64,000 nucleotides of DNA from an uncultured Paracoccaceae bacterium (GTDB taxonomy: Bacteria; Pseudomonadota; Alphaproteobacteria; Rhodobacterales; Rhodobacteraceae): NCBI GenBank assembly GCA_947495295.1, contig CANLYJ010000001.1, positions 992,001-1,056,000 on the forward strand. Reading direction: 5' to 3'. Of this stretch, positions 55,301 through 64,000 are shown piece after piece (the stretch's first letter is position 1; every line of letters begins with the position of its first letter). Both the position numbers and the translations under genes were made by a program. The notes under the pieces were generated by a model. That model worked only from the letters and a program-made list of their open reading frames with translations, was not told where the DNA came from and made no database searches.

Positions 55301-55337
55301 AGGAAAGCCTTGTCATGCAAGTGTTTTCCTGTTTCGC
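55301..55337 (+). terminator. Terminator after the MFS gene
   Basis: CAGGAAA (55301-55307) and TTTCCTG (55326-55332) form the base of an interrupted stem, with inner TTG/CAA pairs around the TCATG loop, followed by TTTCG. Moderate strength by eye. Confidence 0.6.
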
Positions 55338-55375
55338 TGAACTTGGGGGCACGGGCGAGTTAGGAGTGTGGTGCT

Positions 55376-55969
55376 GTGGTAACCGCAGATGATGTTCTGG
55401 CCTTCTGGCTGGATGAGTGTAACCCATCCGATTGGTACAAATCCGATCCGGTTTTTGACACCAAAATCCATGATAAATTCGTAGAGGCTTGGCATCGTGC
55501 CTATGACGGATCGCTTGGTCTTTGGCTGACCTATCCATCTGGCACATTGGCTTACATTATCCTGACGGATCAATTTCCGCGCAACATGTTCCGCGATGAT
55601 GCCAAGGCATTTGCGACCGACAAATGCGCCTTGGCTGCCGCCAAGATGGCCATTGACCGTAACTGGGACATGAAAATCGACGAACCCGCCCGGCAGTTTT
55701 TCTATCTGCCGCTGATGCATTCCGAAAACCTGTGCGATCAGGACCGCGCGGTTCGGCTGATACATACCCGTATGCCCGTTGATGGTGACAGCAATGTCGA
55801 TCACGCCCGTGCGCATCGGCAGGTCATCCGCGATTTTGGCCGGTTTCCTTATCGTAATGAAGCCTTGGGCCGCAAAACGCGTCCTGCCGAACAGGCATTT
55901 CTGGATGCGGGGGGCTATGGGGCTGCCATTCGGGCGGTGCAGGGCGGGGCGGCCCTGACGCAAACTTAA
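55376..55969 (+). CDS. DUF924 family protein
   Basis: A 197-residue soluble, mostly helical protein. DUF924 signatures include VLAFWLDECNPSDWYKSDPVFD, TLAYIILTDQFPRNMFRDDAKAFATD, FFYLPLMHSENLCDQDRAV and a C-terminal FGRFPYRNEALGR. The fold is TPR-like; no biochemical role is known. GTG start with TAGGAG 9 bases upstream. Between two terminator-separated units, so probably monocistronic. Confidence 0.88.
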   Translation: MVTADDVLAFWLDECNPSDWYKSDPVFDTKIHDKFVEAWHRAYDGSLGLWLTYPSGTLAYIILTDQFPRNMFRDDAKAFATDKCALAAAKMAIDRNWDMKIDEPARQFFYLPLMHSENLCDQDRAVRLIHTRMPVDGDSNVDHARAHRQVIRDFGRFPYRNEALGRKTRPAEQAFLDAGGYGAAIRAVQGGAALTQT

Positions 55970-56034
55970 GAGATCCGTTAAGGGATTATTGTGATCCTGC
56001 TGGCATATGCACTCTTGCGTCGGAGGAGCATTGA

Positions 56035-57567
56035 ATGCGGCATGAGAATGATATCAGGCCTGATGCTGAAAAGGATCGGGGTTCTGAGCAGGATACCAGA
56101 ACGCGGGTATCGACTGATCGCGGTCTGGCGATGCAGATCATGGATTCGCTTGAACAAGGGGTGATTATTTGGTCGCAGGACGGTGTCTGCCAGATGTTTA
56201 ACCATCGGGCTGTCACCCTTTTGGAGATGCAGCGGTCAAGTTTGCGTACCGGCACGTCCATGGAAGAGTTTTTGCAACAGGCTTACGAGCGTGGTGAGTT
56301 TTCTTCCGCCCGTCTGCAGGAGAATCTCGAGCTCTTTGCGTTGGGCCGTCCGTTTCAATTTGACTTCAACCTGTCGTCGAAACGGATGTTGTCGACCAAT
56401 GTACGCCCCGTCAGGGGCGGCGGTCATATCATGGCGCTGTCAGATGTGACCGAGGAGCGCGAGGCGCTTGCGGCCCTTGCGATTGCCGAAGCCGAAGCGG
56501 AGGAAGCGCAGCGCAAGGCCACCGAAGTGCTGGAAGACGAGCGCGCGCGCCAGCGCGAGGTTTCGTTGTTGTCGCAGATGGATGAATGGCTGCAATCGTG
56601 TAAGTCGTTGCGAGAACTATATGAAATCGTGACTGTCTTTATGGAAAAGGTTTTGCCGGGTACGCGGGGGCAGTTGTTCATATATTCCAATTCGCGCGAT
56701 GTTCTGGATCTGGCTTGTGCGTGGCACTGCGATGATGCGCCGGAGCATGTCACGCCAGACAGTTGTTGGGCGCTGCGGCGCGGACGAAACTATAATTTTG
56801 ATTCCACCGCGCTGAGTTTTGTTTGTGATCATGTGAAGGAATCGTTTGGCCCCGATGAAACGCCAGACATGTTCACTTGTCTGCCCATTATGGCACATGG
56901 TGATACGGTTGGCCTGATCCATATCGAGTTTCTGGAAGATGGCATAAACCCCGAAGTGCTTGACACAAAGGTGTTCACCAAACGTTGTGCCGAACATATC
57001 TCAATGGCGATTGCCAATGTGAAACTGCGCGACGAATTGCAGGATCAATCGACCCGCGATCCGTTGACAGGTCTTTATAACAGGCGGTTCTTTCTCAATG
57101 CGCTGCGGCGTGAACTTGCCCAAACCGCATCGCGGCAGGGCAATTTCGCGCTTTTGTCCTTGGATGCCGACAAATTCAAACAGTTCAATGATGAACATGG
57201 CCATGATGCGGGCGATGTTGTGCTGGAGGCAATTGCGCAAAGGATGACAGAGCTTGACGTGGAAGGGGCTATCGCCTGCCGTGTCGGCGGCGAAGAATTC
57301 AGCGTGATCCTACCAAATGCGGATCGGACGCGTGCAACGGCAATGGCCGAAGAGTTGCGCCGCGCTGTGGCAGAGACCCGCGTCGACTACATTGGTGGCG
57401 ACTTGCCAAAGGTCACGGCGTCAATCGGTGTTGCGGTCTATCCTACCCACGGGACCGAACCGAAAGATCTGATCAAACAGGCCGATGTTGCACTGTATGA
57501 TGCAAAGAAGGCCGGTCGCGATTGCTGGCGTCTTGCTGATGGTGCCGACCTGATCACCTTCGACTAG
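56035..57567 (+). CDS. PAS-GAF-GGDEF diguanylate cyclase
   Basis: A 510-residue soluble protein. A PAS_7-type domain (about 30-145) is followed by a coiled coil (about 145-190), a GAF domain (about 190-335) and a GGDEF domain (about 345-505). The active site reads RVGGEEFSV (GGEEF), so cyclic-di-GMP synthesis is expected. The product-inhibition I-site RxxD is absent: the corresponding positions in DVEGAIACR are Val and Ala. Thus feedback inhibition is probably lost. Signals for PAS and GAF are unknown. Confidence 0.92.
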   Translation: MRHENDIRPDAEKDRGSEQDTRTRVSTDRGLAMQIMDSLEQGVIIWSQDGVCQMFNHRAVTLLEMQRSSLRTGTSMEEFLQQAYERGEFSSARLQENLELFALGRPFQFDFNLSSKRMLSTNVRPVRGGGHIMALSDVTEEREALAALAIAEAEAEEAQRKATEVLEDERARQREVSLLSQMDEWLQSCKSLRELYEIVTVFMEKVLPGTRGQLFIYSNSRDVLDLACAWHCDDAPEHVTPDSCWALRRGRNYNFDSTALSFVCDHVKESFGPDETPDMFTCLPIMAHGDTVGLIHIEFLEDGINPEVLDTKVFTKRCAEHISMAIANVKLRDELQDQSTRDPLTGLYNRRFFLNALRRELAQTASRQGNFALLSLDADKFKQFNDEHGHDAGDVVLEAIAQRMTELDVEGAIACRVGGEEFSVILPNADRTRATAMAEELRRAVAETRVDYIGGDLPKVTASIGVAVYPTHGTEPKDLIKQADVALYDAKKAGRDCWRLADGADLITFD

Positions 57568-57646
57568 CAGCTATGCATTTGCGTTGCTGGTCGTCCGTTT
57601 CAAAGTAGTTTAGTGTTCAACTAAATCTGATTTGGAGGGCGACCGC

Positions 57647-59041
57647 ATGGCTGCGAGGAATTTTGACTTGATCGTGATTGGTGCCGGGCCGGGGGGCTAT
57701 GTCGCCGCCATTCGTGGCGCGCAACTTGGGATGAATGTCGCGGTGGTCGAACGCGAGCATCTGGGGGGTATCTGTCTGAACTGGGGATGCATCCCAACAA
57801 AAGCGATGCTCCGGTCTTCGGAAGTATTTCACCTGATGCATCGCGCAAAGGATTTTGGCCTGAAGGCAACCGGTATCGACTATGACCTGGATGCAGTGGT
57901 CAAGCGCAGCCGCGATGTTGCCGGTCAGCTATCGGGCGGCGTTGGTCACCTGCTCAAAAAGAACAAGGTCACTGTCATTATGGGTGAGGCCAGCCTGCCT
58001 GCCAAAGGCAAGGTTAGCGTGAAGGGTGAAAAAGGTGTCGAGGAACTGACAGCCAAGAACATCGTTCTCGCAACCGGTGCCCGCGCCCGCGAATTGCCAG
58101 GCCTTGAAGCTGATGGCGATCTGGTATGGACCTATAAACATGCGCTGAAACCGCCTCGGATGCCCAAGAAGCTGCTGGTGATCGGTTCTGGCGCGATTGG
58201 CATTGAATTCGCAAGCTTCTACAACACACTGGGCTGCGAGACGACCGTGGTCGAGGTGATGGACCGTGTCCTACCCGTTGAAGATGCCGAGATTTCTGCC
58301 TTTGCCAAGAAGCAGTTCGTGAAGCAGGGCATGAAGATCATGGAAAAGGCCATGGTCAAACAATTGGACCGCGCCAAGGACAAAGTCACCGCGCATATTG
58401 AGACCGGTGGGAAGGTCGAGAAGCAGGAATTTGACACGGTTATCAGCGCTGTTGGGATCGTGGGCAATGTCGAAGGATTGGGCCTGGAAGCGCTCGGTGT
58501 TAAAGTTGATCGTACGCATGTTGTCACAGATGAATATTGCCGGACCGGTGTGGACGGGCTTTATGCAATTGGCGATATTGCCGGTGCACCTTGGCTTGCC
58601 CACAAAGCCAGCCACGAAGGCGTTATGGTCGCCGACCTGATCGCTGGGAAACATGCGCATCCCGTAAAACCGGAATCCATCGCAGGCTGCACCTATTGCC
58701 ATCCGCAGGTGGCATCTGTGGGCTATACCGAAGCGAAAGCCAAGGAGCTTGGGTTTGACATTAAGGTTGGCCGTTTCCCGTTTATCGGCAACGGCAAGGC
58801 GATTGCACTGGGCGAACCTGAAGGCATGATCAAGACGGTTTTTGATGCCAAAACGGGTGAACTGCTGGGTGCCCATATGGTGGGTGCGGAAGTCACCGAA
58901 CTGATCCAGGGCTACGTGGTCGGCCGCCAGTTGGAAACGACCGAGGAAGATCTGATGAACACGGTCTTCCCGCACCCGACTTTGTCAGAGATGATGCATG
59001 AAAGCGTCCTGGATGCATATGATCGCGTGATCCACATGTAG
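57647..59041 (+). CDS. lpdA: Dihydrolipoyl dehydrogenase (E3)
   Basis: A 464-residue FAD disulfide oxidoreductase that reoxidises lipoamide in 2-oxoacid dehydrogenase complexes. The FAD fold is VIGAGPGGYVAAIRGAQLG, the redox-active disulfide is GGICLNWGCIPTK, the NAD fold is VIGSGAIGIEFASFYNTLG, and the C-terminal catalytic His-Glu is in VFPHPTLSEMMHE. ATG at 57647 follows GGAGGG; a TTG at 57632 is less likely. It is monocistronic, ended by a strong terminator, so the E1/E2 subunits are elsewhere. Confidence 0.95.
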   Translation: MAARNFDLIVIGAGPGGYVAAIRGAQLGMNVAVVEREHLGGICLNWGCIPTKAMLRSSEVFHLMHRAKDFGLKATGIDYDLDAVVKRSRDVAGQLSGGVGHLLKKNKVTVIMGEASLPAKGKVSVKGEKGVEELTAKNIVLATGARARELPGLEADGDLVWTYKHALKPPRMPKKLLVIGSGAIGIEFASFYNTLGCETTVVEVMDRVLPVEDAEISAFAKKQFVKQGMKIMEKAMVKQLDRAKDKVTAHIETGGKVEKQEFDTVISAVGIVGNVEGLGLEALGVKVDRTHVVTDEYCRTGVDGLYAIGDIAGAPWLAHKASHEGVMVADLIAGKHAHPVKPESIAGCTYCHPQVASVGYTEAKAKELGFDIKVGRFPFIGNGKAIALGEPEGMIKTVFDAKTGELLGAHMVGAEVTELIQGYVVGRQLETTEEDLMNTVFPHPTLSEMMHESVLDAYDRVIHM

Positions 59042-59067
59042 GTCACTGCGACAGCGCGACGAAATAG

Positions 59068-59094
59068 CCCGCCTTTTCCAAAGGCGGGTTTTTT
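59068..59094 (+). terminator. Rho-independent terminator after lpdA
   Basis: A perfect 9-bp stem CCCGCCTTT (59068-59076) / AAAGGCGGG (59080-59088) with a 3-base loop is followed by TTTTTT (59089-59094). Confidence 0.92.
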
Positions 59095-59107
59095 CGTGAC
59101 GAATATT

Positions 59108-59136
59108 TTGCATATGTTCGCTGATTGTTCTATATT
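59108..59136 (+). promoter_or_regulatory. uvrA promoter with embedded LexA (SOS) box
   Basis: A -35 TTGCAT (59108-59113) and a -10 TATATT (59131-59136) are separated by exactly 17 bases. That spacer contains GTTCgctgattGTTC (59116-59130), a perfect match to the alphaproteobacterial SOS box GTTC-N7-GTTC. LexA bound there would block RNA polymerase. This explains damage induction of uvrA. Confidence 0.88.
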
Positions 59137-59196
59137 TGGGGTGGCAGATGCAGATCGTGCTGCTATCTGGTAGATCTGTTGTCCCTGGGGGTCAGA

Positions 59197-62055
59197 ATGG
59201 CTGAGCTGAAGAACATCGAAGTGCGCGGTGCGCGCGAGCATAATCTGAAAAATATCGACGTGGATATCCCGCGTGATCAGCTTGTGGTCATCACCGGGCT
59301 TTCGGGCTCGGGCAAGTCGTCATTGGCCTTTGACACGATCTATGCCGAAGGGCAGCGGCGCTATGTTGAATCACTTTCTGCCTATGCCCGCCAGTTTCTG
59401 GATATGATGGAAAAGCCGGATGTCGACCACATCAGCGGCCTGTCCCCGGCGATTTCGATTGAACAGAAAACGACATCAAAAAACCCCCGGTCAACCGTTG
59501 GCACAATTACAGAGATTTACGATTATCTGCGTCTGCTGTTTGCACGCGCCGGCACGCCCTATTCACCAACCACGGGTCTGCCGATTGAGGCGCAGCAGGT
59601 ACAGGATATGGTTGATCGCGTGATGACGATGGAGGAGGGGACGCGCGGCTATCTGCTTGCCCCCATCATCCGCGACCGTAAGGGTGAATATCGCAAGGAA
59701 TTTCTGGAACTGCGCAAGCAGGGATTTCAGCGGGTGAAGGTAGACGGCGAGTTCTATGATCTGGACGAACCGCCGACCCTGGACAAGAAATTCCGCCATG
59801 ACATTGATGTGGTTGTTGACCGCATTGTGGTGCGGGAAGGTTTGGAGACCCGGTTAGCGGATAGTTTCCGCACAGCCCTGGACCTTGCCGATGGCATTAC
59901 CGTGCTGGAGACCGCCCCGAAAGAGGGCGCCCCTGAGCGTATCACGTTTTCCGAAAATTTCGCCTGCCCTGTAAGTGGCTTTACGATCCCCGAGATTGAG
60001 CCGCGCCTGTTTTCTTTTAACGCCCCATTCGGGGCTTGCCCCTCTTGCGACGGCTTGGGGGTGGAGCTGTTTTTTGACGAACAACTGGTCGTCCCCGATG
60101 TGACGTTGAAAATCGCCGATGGGGCGCTGGCCCCTTGGCGCAAAGGTAAATCGCCTTACTTCTTGCAAACGATCGAAGCTATCGCGAAGCATTATGGGTT
60201 CAACAAGAACGCCCGCTGGAAGGACCTTGATCCGAAAATCCAGCAGGTGTTCCTGCGTGGCTCTGGTGATGAAGAGATCAAGTTTCGCTATGACGAAGGC
60301 GGGCGTGTCTACCAGGTAGAGCGCGCCTTTGAAGGTGTGATTCCGAATATGGAACGCCGCTATCGCGAGACGGATAGTAACTGGATCCGTGAAGAGTTCG
60401 AAAACTACCAGAACAACCGTAATTGCGGGACTTGTGGCGGCTATCGCCTGCGCGAGGAGGCCTTGGCCGTCAAAATCGGTGGCCTGCATGTGGGGCAGGT
60501 TGTTCAGATGTCGATCAAGGAGGCGTTTGATTGGTGTCAGGCGGTTCCTGAAAGCCTGACCAAGCAAAAGAACGAAATTGCCCATGCGATCCTGAAAGAA
60601 ATCCGAGAACGGCTTGGATTTTTGAATAATGTGGGCCTCGAATACCTGACGCTGTCGCGGAATTCCGGCACATTGTCGGGTGGTGAAAGCCAACGGATCA
60701 GATTGGCCAGCCAGATTGGGTCTGGCCTGCAAGGCGTGCTTTATGTGCTGGATGAACCGTCGATTGGGTTGCATCAGCGTGACAATGACCGGTTGCTGAC
60801 GACCCTGAAAAACCTGCGCGATCAGGGCAATACGGTAATTGTTGTCGAACATGACGAAGAGGCGATCCGCGAGGCCGATTATGTGTTCGATATTGGACCC
60901 GGGGCTGGCGTGCATGGCGGCGAGGTTGTTGCCAAAGGCACGCCGCAGGAAATTATGGCGCATGAAGGGTCGATCACCGGCGAATATCTGGTGGGCACGC
61001 GTGAGATTGCAGTGCCGACCAAGCGCCGCAAAGGCAAAGGCAAAAAGCTGACCGTTGTGAAGGCAACGGGCAACAATCTTCAGAATGTGACCGTGGATTT
61101 CCCGCTGGGCAAGTTTATCTGCGTGACGGGTGTGTCTGGCGGCGGCAAATCGACCCTGACAGTTGAGACCTTGTTCAAGAACGCATCCATGAAACTGAAC
61201 GGGGCGCGGCAGACACCGGGGCCGTGCGAGACGATCAAGGGGTTTGAGCATCTCGATAAGGTGATTGATATCGACCAACGCCCCATTGGTCGCACGCCCC
61301 GGTCGAACCCGGCGACATATACCGGGGCCTTCACACCGATCCGCGATTGGTTCGCGGGGATGCCAGAGGCGAAAGCGCGCGGGTACAAGCCAGGGCGGTT
61401 CAGCTTCAATGTGAAGGGGGGCCGTTGCGAGGCCTGCCAGGGCGATGGTGTCATCAAGATCGAGATGCATTTTCTGCCCGATGTCTATGTCACTTGCGAA
61501 ACCTGCAAGGGTGCGCGCTATAACCGCGAGACGCTGGAGATCAAATTCAAGGGCAAGTCTATCGCGGATGTCCTTGATATGACTGTGGAAGATGCGCAGG
61601 GGTTCTTTTCCGCCGTCCCGTCGATCCGCGAAAAGATGGACGCGCTGATGCGTGTCGGTCTTGGCTATATCAAGGTTGGTCAGCAGGCCACGACCCTGTC
61701 AGGGGGCGAGGCGCAGCGGGTGAAGCTGTCGAAAGAGCTGGCGAAGCGATCCACCGGTCGCACGCTTTACATTCTGGATGAGCCGACGACTGGCCTGCAT
61801 TTCGAGGATGTGCGCAAGCTGTTGGAAGTACTGCATGAATTGGTTGATCAGGGCAATTCGGTCATTGTGATCGAACACAATCTGGATGTGGTAAAGACAG
61901 CGGATCATCTGATTGATATCGGCCCAGAGGGCGGCGATGGCGGTGGTCGGATTGTCGCCACCGGAACGCCGGAAAAGGTCGCCGAGGTGGCGGAGAGCCA
62001 CACTGGTCGCTATCTGAAAGAGATGTTGAACACGCGAAAAGTCGCCGCCGAATAG
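59197..62055 (+). CDS. uvrA: Excinuclease ABC subunit A
   Basis: A 952-residue DNA-damage recognition ATPase of nucleotide excision repair. Two ABC ATPase halves: Walker [14 protein letters not shown] near the N terminus and [13 protein letters not shown] in the second half; ABC signatures LSGGESQRI and LSGGEAQRV. Zinc modules are CPVSGF...CPSC in the first half and CEAC...CETC in the second. The start at 59197 gives the family's [18 protein letters not shown] beginning; the frame is open back to 59125. Controlled by the SOS box just upstream. Confidence 0.97.
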   Translation: MAELKNIEVRGAREHNLKNIDVDIPRDQLVVITGLSGSGKSSLAFDTIYAEGQRRYVESLSAYARQFLDMMEKPDVDHISGLSPAISIEQKTTSKNPRSTVGTITEIYDYLRLLFARAGTPYSPTTGLPIEAQQVQDMVDRVMTMEEGTRGYLLAPIIRDRKGEYRKEFLELRKQGFQRVKVDGEFYDLDEPPTLDKKFRHDIDVVVDRIVVREGLETRLADSFRTALDLADGITVLETAPKEGAPERITFSENFACPVSGFTIPEIEPRLFSFNAPFGACPSCDGLGVELFFDEQLVVPDVTLKIADGALAPWRKGKSPYFLQTIEAIAKHYGFNKNARWKDLDPKIQQVFLRGSGDEEIKFRYDEGGRVYQVERAFEGVIPNMERRYRETDSNWIREEFENYQNNRNCGTCGGYRLREEALAVKIGGLHVGQVVQMSIKEAFDWCQAVPESLTKQKNEIAHAILKEIRERLGFLNNVGLEYLTLSRNSGTLSGGESQRIRLASQIGSGLQGVLYVLDEPSIGLHQRDNDRLLTTLKNLRDQGNTVIVVEHDEEAIREADYVFDIGPGAGVHGGEVVAKGTPQEIMAHEGSITGEYLVGTREIAVPTKRRKGKGKKLTVVKATGNNLQNVTVDFPLGKFICVTGVSGGGKSTLTVETLFKNASMKLNGARQTPGPCETIKGFEHLDKVIDIDQRPIGRTPRSNPATYTGAFTPIRDWFAGMPEAKARGYKPGRFSFNVKGGRCEACQGDGVIKIEMHFLPDVYVTCETCKGARYNRETLEIKFKGKSIADVLDMTVEDAQGFFSAVPSIREKMDALMRVGLGYIKVGQQATTLSGGEAQRVKLSKELAKRSTGRTLYILDEPTTGLHFEDVRKLLEVLHELVDQGNSVIVIEHNLDVVKTADHLIDIGPEGGDGGGRIVATGTPEKVAEVAESHTGRYLKEMLNTRKVAAE

Positions 62056-62151
62056 TTGCTGTTGCAACATGCCTGTCGTGCATGTGAATTGCTTTGGTGT
62101 GGCGGCTTCGCTATCGCCAAGACAGTGCTTTGCCGCGAAATGGGTTTGCGA

Positions 62152-62769
62152 ATGAAGAATGTGATAGCTGGGCTTTTGATCGGGATGCTGTCTGCCGGTA
62201 AGGTGTTTGCCGCGCCGGAAACCTATGACGTCGGTGTGTTTCGCGCGATTGAAGTGCAGCAGGATGTCCGTCTTGATGTGTCGATTGCTGAAGCCCAGTC
62301 GGTATCAGCCGTCGCCATTGACGGTGATGTTTCCAAGCTGCGCATTCGCGAGTTTTTGCCCTGGATTGTGTTTGATCGAAATACCCGTTGGTTCATCTTT
62401 CCCAAATGGCGCGAGGATCTTTTGAAGGTTTCCGTTGAAACGCCAGTTTTGAATGGATTGAAGGCCTTTGATGGCGCTCAAGCCACGTTTTCAGGTGATG
62501 CCGATGAGCGCCTCTGGGTTGAGACGGGCCATGGCGGCCTGATCACGCTGCCGAATGTAAGGGTGGATGAGCTGACGTTGGTGGCTCGTGAGGGCGGTAC
62601 AATTGTTGCCGCGGGCCGCTGCGACCGGCTGACCATTCGAAACGAAGGCGTATTGGTTGATGCCAGCGGCATGGATTGCGCCAGTTTTGTTGTGCGTGGT
62701 GACCCGACAGACGTGACTTTGCCCGGCGGTGCCGTTGTTGTGGAGGCGCATCCAGAGGTGAGAGGTTAG
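62152..62769 (+). CDS. Exported GIN-domain-like (DUF2807-type) protein
   Basis: A 205-residue protein. A signal peptide, MKNVIAGLLIGMLSAGKVFA, gives a periplasmic or surface protein. The mature part has the head GIN-domain look: FRAIEVQQDVRLDVSIAEAQSVSAVAIDGD, then a beta-helix-like series of short strands with GLKAFDGAQATFSGD, LTLVAREGGTIVAAG and LVDASGMDC. An ATG at 62140 is possible. Function unknown. Downstream of uvrA, but with no sign of shared function. Confidence 0.7.
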   Translation: MKNVIAGLLIGMLSAGKVFAAPETYDVGVFRAIEVQQDVRLDVSIAEAQSVSAVAIDGDVSKLRIREFLPWIVFDRNTRWFIFPKWREDLLKVSVETPVLNGLKAFDGAQATFSGDADERLWVETGHGGLITLPNVRVDELTLVAREGGTIVAAGRCDRLTIRNEGVLVDASGMDCASFVVRGDPTDVTLPGGAVVVEAHPEVRG

Positions 62770-63632
62770 CCCCGTCTGCGGCTTTCGAAACGGAGCAGCA
62801 TGGCAGAGAAATCCTTGCCTTTGCCGTCCTCGCTTTCAACAAACTGCTGATAGAGCGCGGTGGCCGCTTGCCCCATCGGGGTATCGGCGTCAGCCGCCTC
62901 GGCCGCCATCTGGCTTAGGTTGAGGTCCTTGAGCATCAATTCCGCGGCAAAACCGGGCTGGTAGTTGTTATCGGCAGGGCTTTGCGGCCCGACCCCCGGC
63001 GCAGGGCAATAGGCGTTCATTGTCCAGCTATAGCCGGATGAGGTGCTGACTACATCGAACATTGCCCGTCGGTCGAGCCCCAGTTTGTCCGCCAACACAA
63101 ACGCTTCGCAAGTGGCGATCATTGTCACCCCGAGGATCATATTATTGCAGATTTTTGCGGCTTGCCCGTTGCCTGCCGCGCCGCAATGCACTGCCTTTTG
63201 GCCCATGATATCAAAGAGCGGCTTGACCTTGGCAAAGGCCGCATCGGGTCCACCGGCCATGAAGGTCAGGGTGCCGTTGGTGGCGCCGCCGATTCCGCCG
63301 GAGACGGGGGCGTCAATGGCAGCGAGGCGATGGGTTTCGGCCTGTGTGGCCACCGCGCGGGCGCTTTGGACATCCACGGTTGAGCAATCCAGGTGGATCG
63401 CGCCGGGTTTCATCGCTGGATGGATTTCATCCGCAACTGCGCGGAGTATATCCCCATTGGGCAGCATGGTGATTACCACGTCCGCGTCCTTGGCCGCTGC
63501 GGCGGCATTCGGGGCCATGGCGATGCCGTCAGGTTGGGCGATTGTGTCAAAGCCGGTGATGTCGTGATCCTTGGCAAGGTTGATCGCCATCGGCGCGCCC
63601 ATGTTCCCCAACCCGATAAAGCCGATTTTCAT
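62766..63632 (-). CDS. mmsB: 3-hydroxyisobutyrate dehydrogenase
   Basis: A 288-residue NAD-dependent beta-hydroxyacid dehydrogenase that oxidises 3-hydroxyisobutyrate to methylmalonate semialdehyde in valine degradation. The Rossmann motif GFIGLGNMG is at the N terminus, the substrate loop is DAPVSGGIGGATNGTLTFM, and the catalytic Lys is in GNGQAAKICNNM. Start at 63632 follows GGAGG. Its start overlaps the stop of the upstream hydrolase gene (ATGA), so consecutive valine-pathway enzymes are coupled. Confidence 0.94.
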   Translation of the reverse strand: MKIGFIGLGNMGAPMAINLAKDHDITGFDTIAQPDGIAMAPNAAAAAKDADVVITMLPNGDILRAVADEIHPAMKPGAIHLDCSTVDVQSARAVATQAETHRLAAIDAPVSGGIGGATNGTLTFMAGGPDAAFAKVKPLFDIMGQKAVHCGAAGNGQAAKICNNMILGVTMIATCEAFVLADKLGLDRRAMFDVVSTSSGYSWTMNAYCPAPGVGPQSPADNNYQPGFAAELMLKDLNLSQMAAEAADADTPMGQAATALYQQFVESEDGKGKDFSAMLLRFESRRRG

Positions 63633-64000
63633 GATGTTTCCTCCCATTGCAGGGCGTCTTTGCCCAAAGGCTGCGTCATGCGCAGAACCTCTGATGCGGG
63701 AACGTTGGCCCAGCTTTTGTGTTTCCATTGCGGGTTTCGGTCCCGGTCGATAATCGCGGCCCTGATCCCCTCGATAAAATCGCCTTGTGCGGCACAGCGA
63801 TACGTATACCGAAATTCCTGATCCAGCGCGTTTTCGATCCGCTGCCCGTTACGGACTCGGTGGATGATCTCGGTTGCGACTGACATCGCCAGCGGTGCAT
63901 TCCGCTCCATCAGCTTAGTTGCATGGCTGACGGCAGGGCCGGGATCCACAGGCATGGCGCGATAAATATCGCCGAGCTTCTCGCCCGCGAATGTTGCATC
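63629..64000 (-). CDS. 3-hydroxyisobutyryl-CoA hydrolase, C-terminal part (partial gene)
   Basis: Only the last 123 residues are in the window; the gene runs off the right edge. The visible part matches the C-terminal region of the enoyl-CoA hydratase/isomerase-family hydrolase (HIBYL-CoA hydrolase): TKLMERNAPLAMSVATEIIHR, then LDQEFRYTYRC, FIEGIRAAIIDRDRNPQW. This step precedes mmsB in valine degradation, and the genes overlap by 4 bases, which supports the assignment. Confidence 0.82.
   Translation of the reverse strand, partial: DATFAGEKLGDIYRAMPVDPGPAVSHATKLMERNAPLAMSVATEIIHRVRNGQRIENALDQEFRYTYRCAAQGDFIEGIRAAIIDRDRNPQWKHKSWANVPASEVLRMTQPLGKDALQWEETS

Noticed and set aside
59854..61470. 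538-residue open frame antisense to uvrA
   Set aside because: It lies entirely inside uvrA in a shadow frame, lacks a ribosome site and resembles no protein; long antisense frames are common in GC-rich coding DNA.

Overview
The window reads as an ordinary chromosomal stretch of an alphaproteobacterium of the Rhodobacteraceae (Roseobacter group). The reasons are the C5-pathway-independent ALA synthase (HemA) very close to the Rhodobacter enzyme, a dctBD-dctPQM TRAP locus, the HWE-family sensor kinase, the GTTC-N7-GTTC SOS box in front of uvrA, the amiC-mrcA-prfB order, and overall codon usage with moderate-to-high GC. Genus cannot be fixed from the sequence alone. No rRNA, insertion sequence, prophage or CRISPR array was seen. 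Genes are dense, often overlap by 1-4 bases, and both window ends cut a gene (cysG at the left, a 3-hydroxyisobutyryl-CoA hydrolase at the right).

Layout. 1-2.3 kb: cysG (partial) divergent from an Lrp/AsnC regulator, then a small lipoprotein plus a DUF2145 protein behind a promoter flanked by two copies of a palindromic operator. 2.3-5.4 kb: a receiver/HWE-kinase pair and a cytochrome P450, both leftward. 5.4-12.9 kb: a C4-dicarboxylate-type module, with the DctB kinase, an atypical DctD regulator lacking the Walker A lysine and the GAFTGA loop, a B12-binding protein, tandem palindromes and the DctPQM transporter. 12.9-18.7 kb: tpiA, a 2OG-Fe(II) oxygenase, Fe-S assembly genes (sufA-like, DUF59), a TfoX-like gene, a SatD-like/DUF3307 pair with three phased 18-bp palindromes between them, and tgt. 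18.7-25.5 kb: lon with a Shine-Dalgarno-sequestering hairpin, an orphan MCP-like protein, an HU-like protein, two tRNA-Val, two identical tRNA-Asp, and a membrane LytTR protein.

25.5-33.8 kb: phoD, a divergent histidine phosphatase with an M20 peptidase, a DMP19-like protein, hemA (with an FNR box and an Irr-like palindrome), rodZ and ispG. 33.8-43.6 kb: a DsbA-family protein, an aminotransferase, the cell-wall genes amiC and mrcA, prfB, an amidase and a DUF2189 membrane protein. 43.7-48 kb: a leftward RTX metalloprotease with a TbpB-like surface lipoprotein, and a leftward M23 peptidase-bactofilin pair. 48.1-57.6 kb: DUF455, Bcp, a giant AsmA-like protein, queA, an MFS transporter, DUF924 and a PAS-GAF-GGDEF cyclase. 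57.6-64 kb: lpd, SOS-regulated uvrA, a GIN-domain exported protein, and a valine-degradation pair (mmsB and the hydrolase).

The most interesting non-textbook signals are the SatD-like/DUF3307 unit with its 29-bp-phased palindrome array, the degenerate DctD coupled to tandem palindromes and a B12 protein, the two hairpins that bury ribosome binding sites (lon, phoD), and the RTX protease-TbpB-like lipoprotein operon. All functional statements come from reading the sequence and recalled family knowledge; no database search was run.
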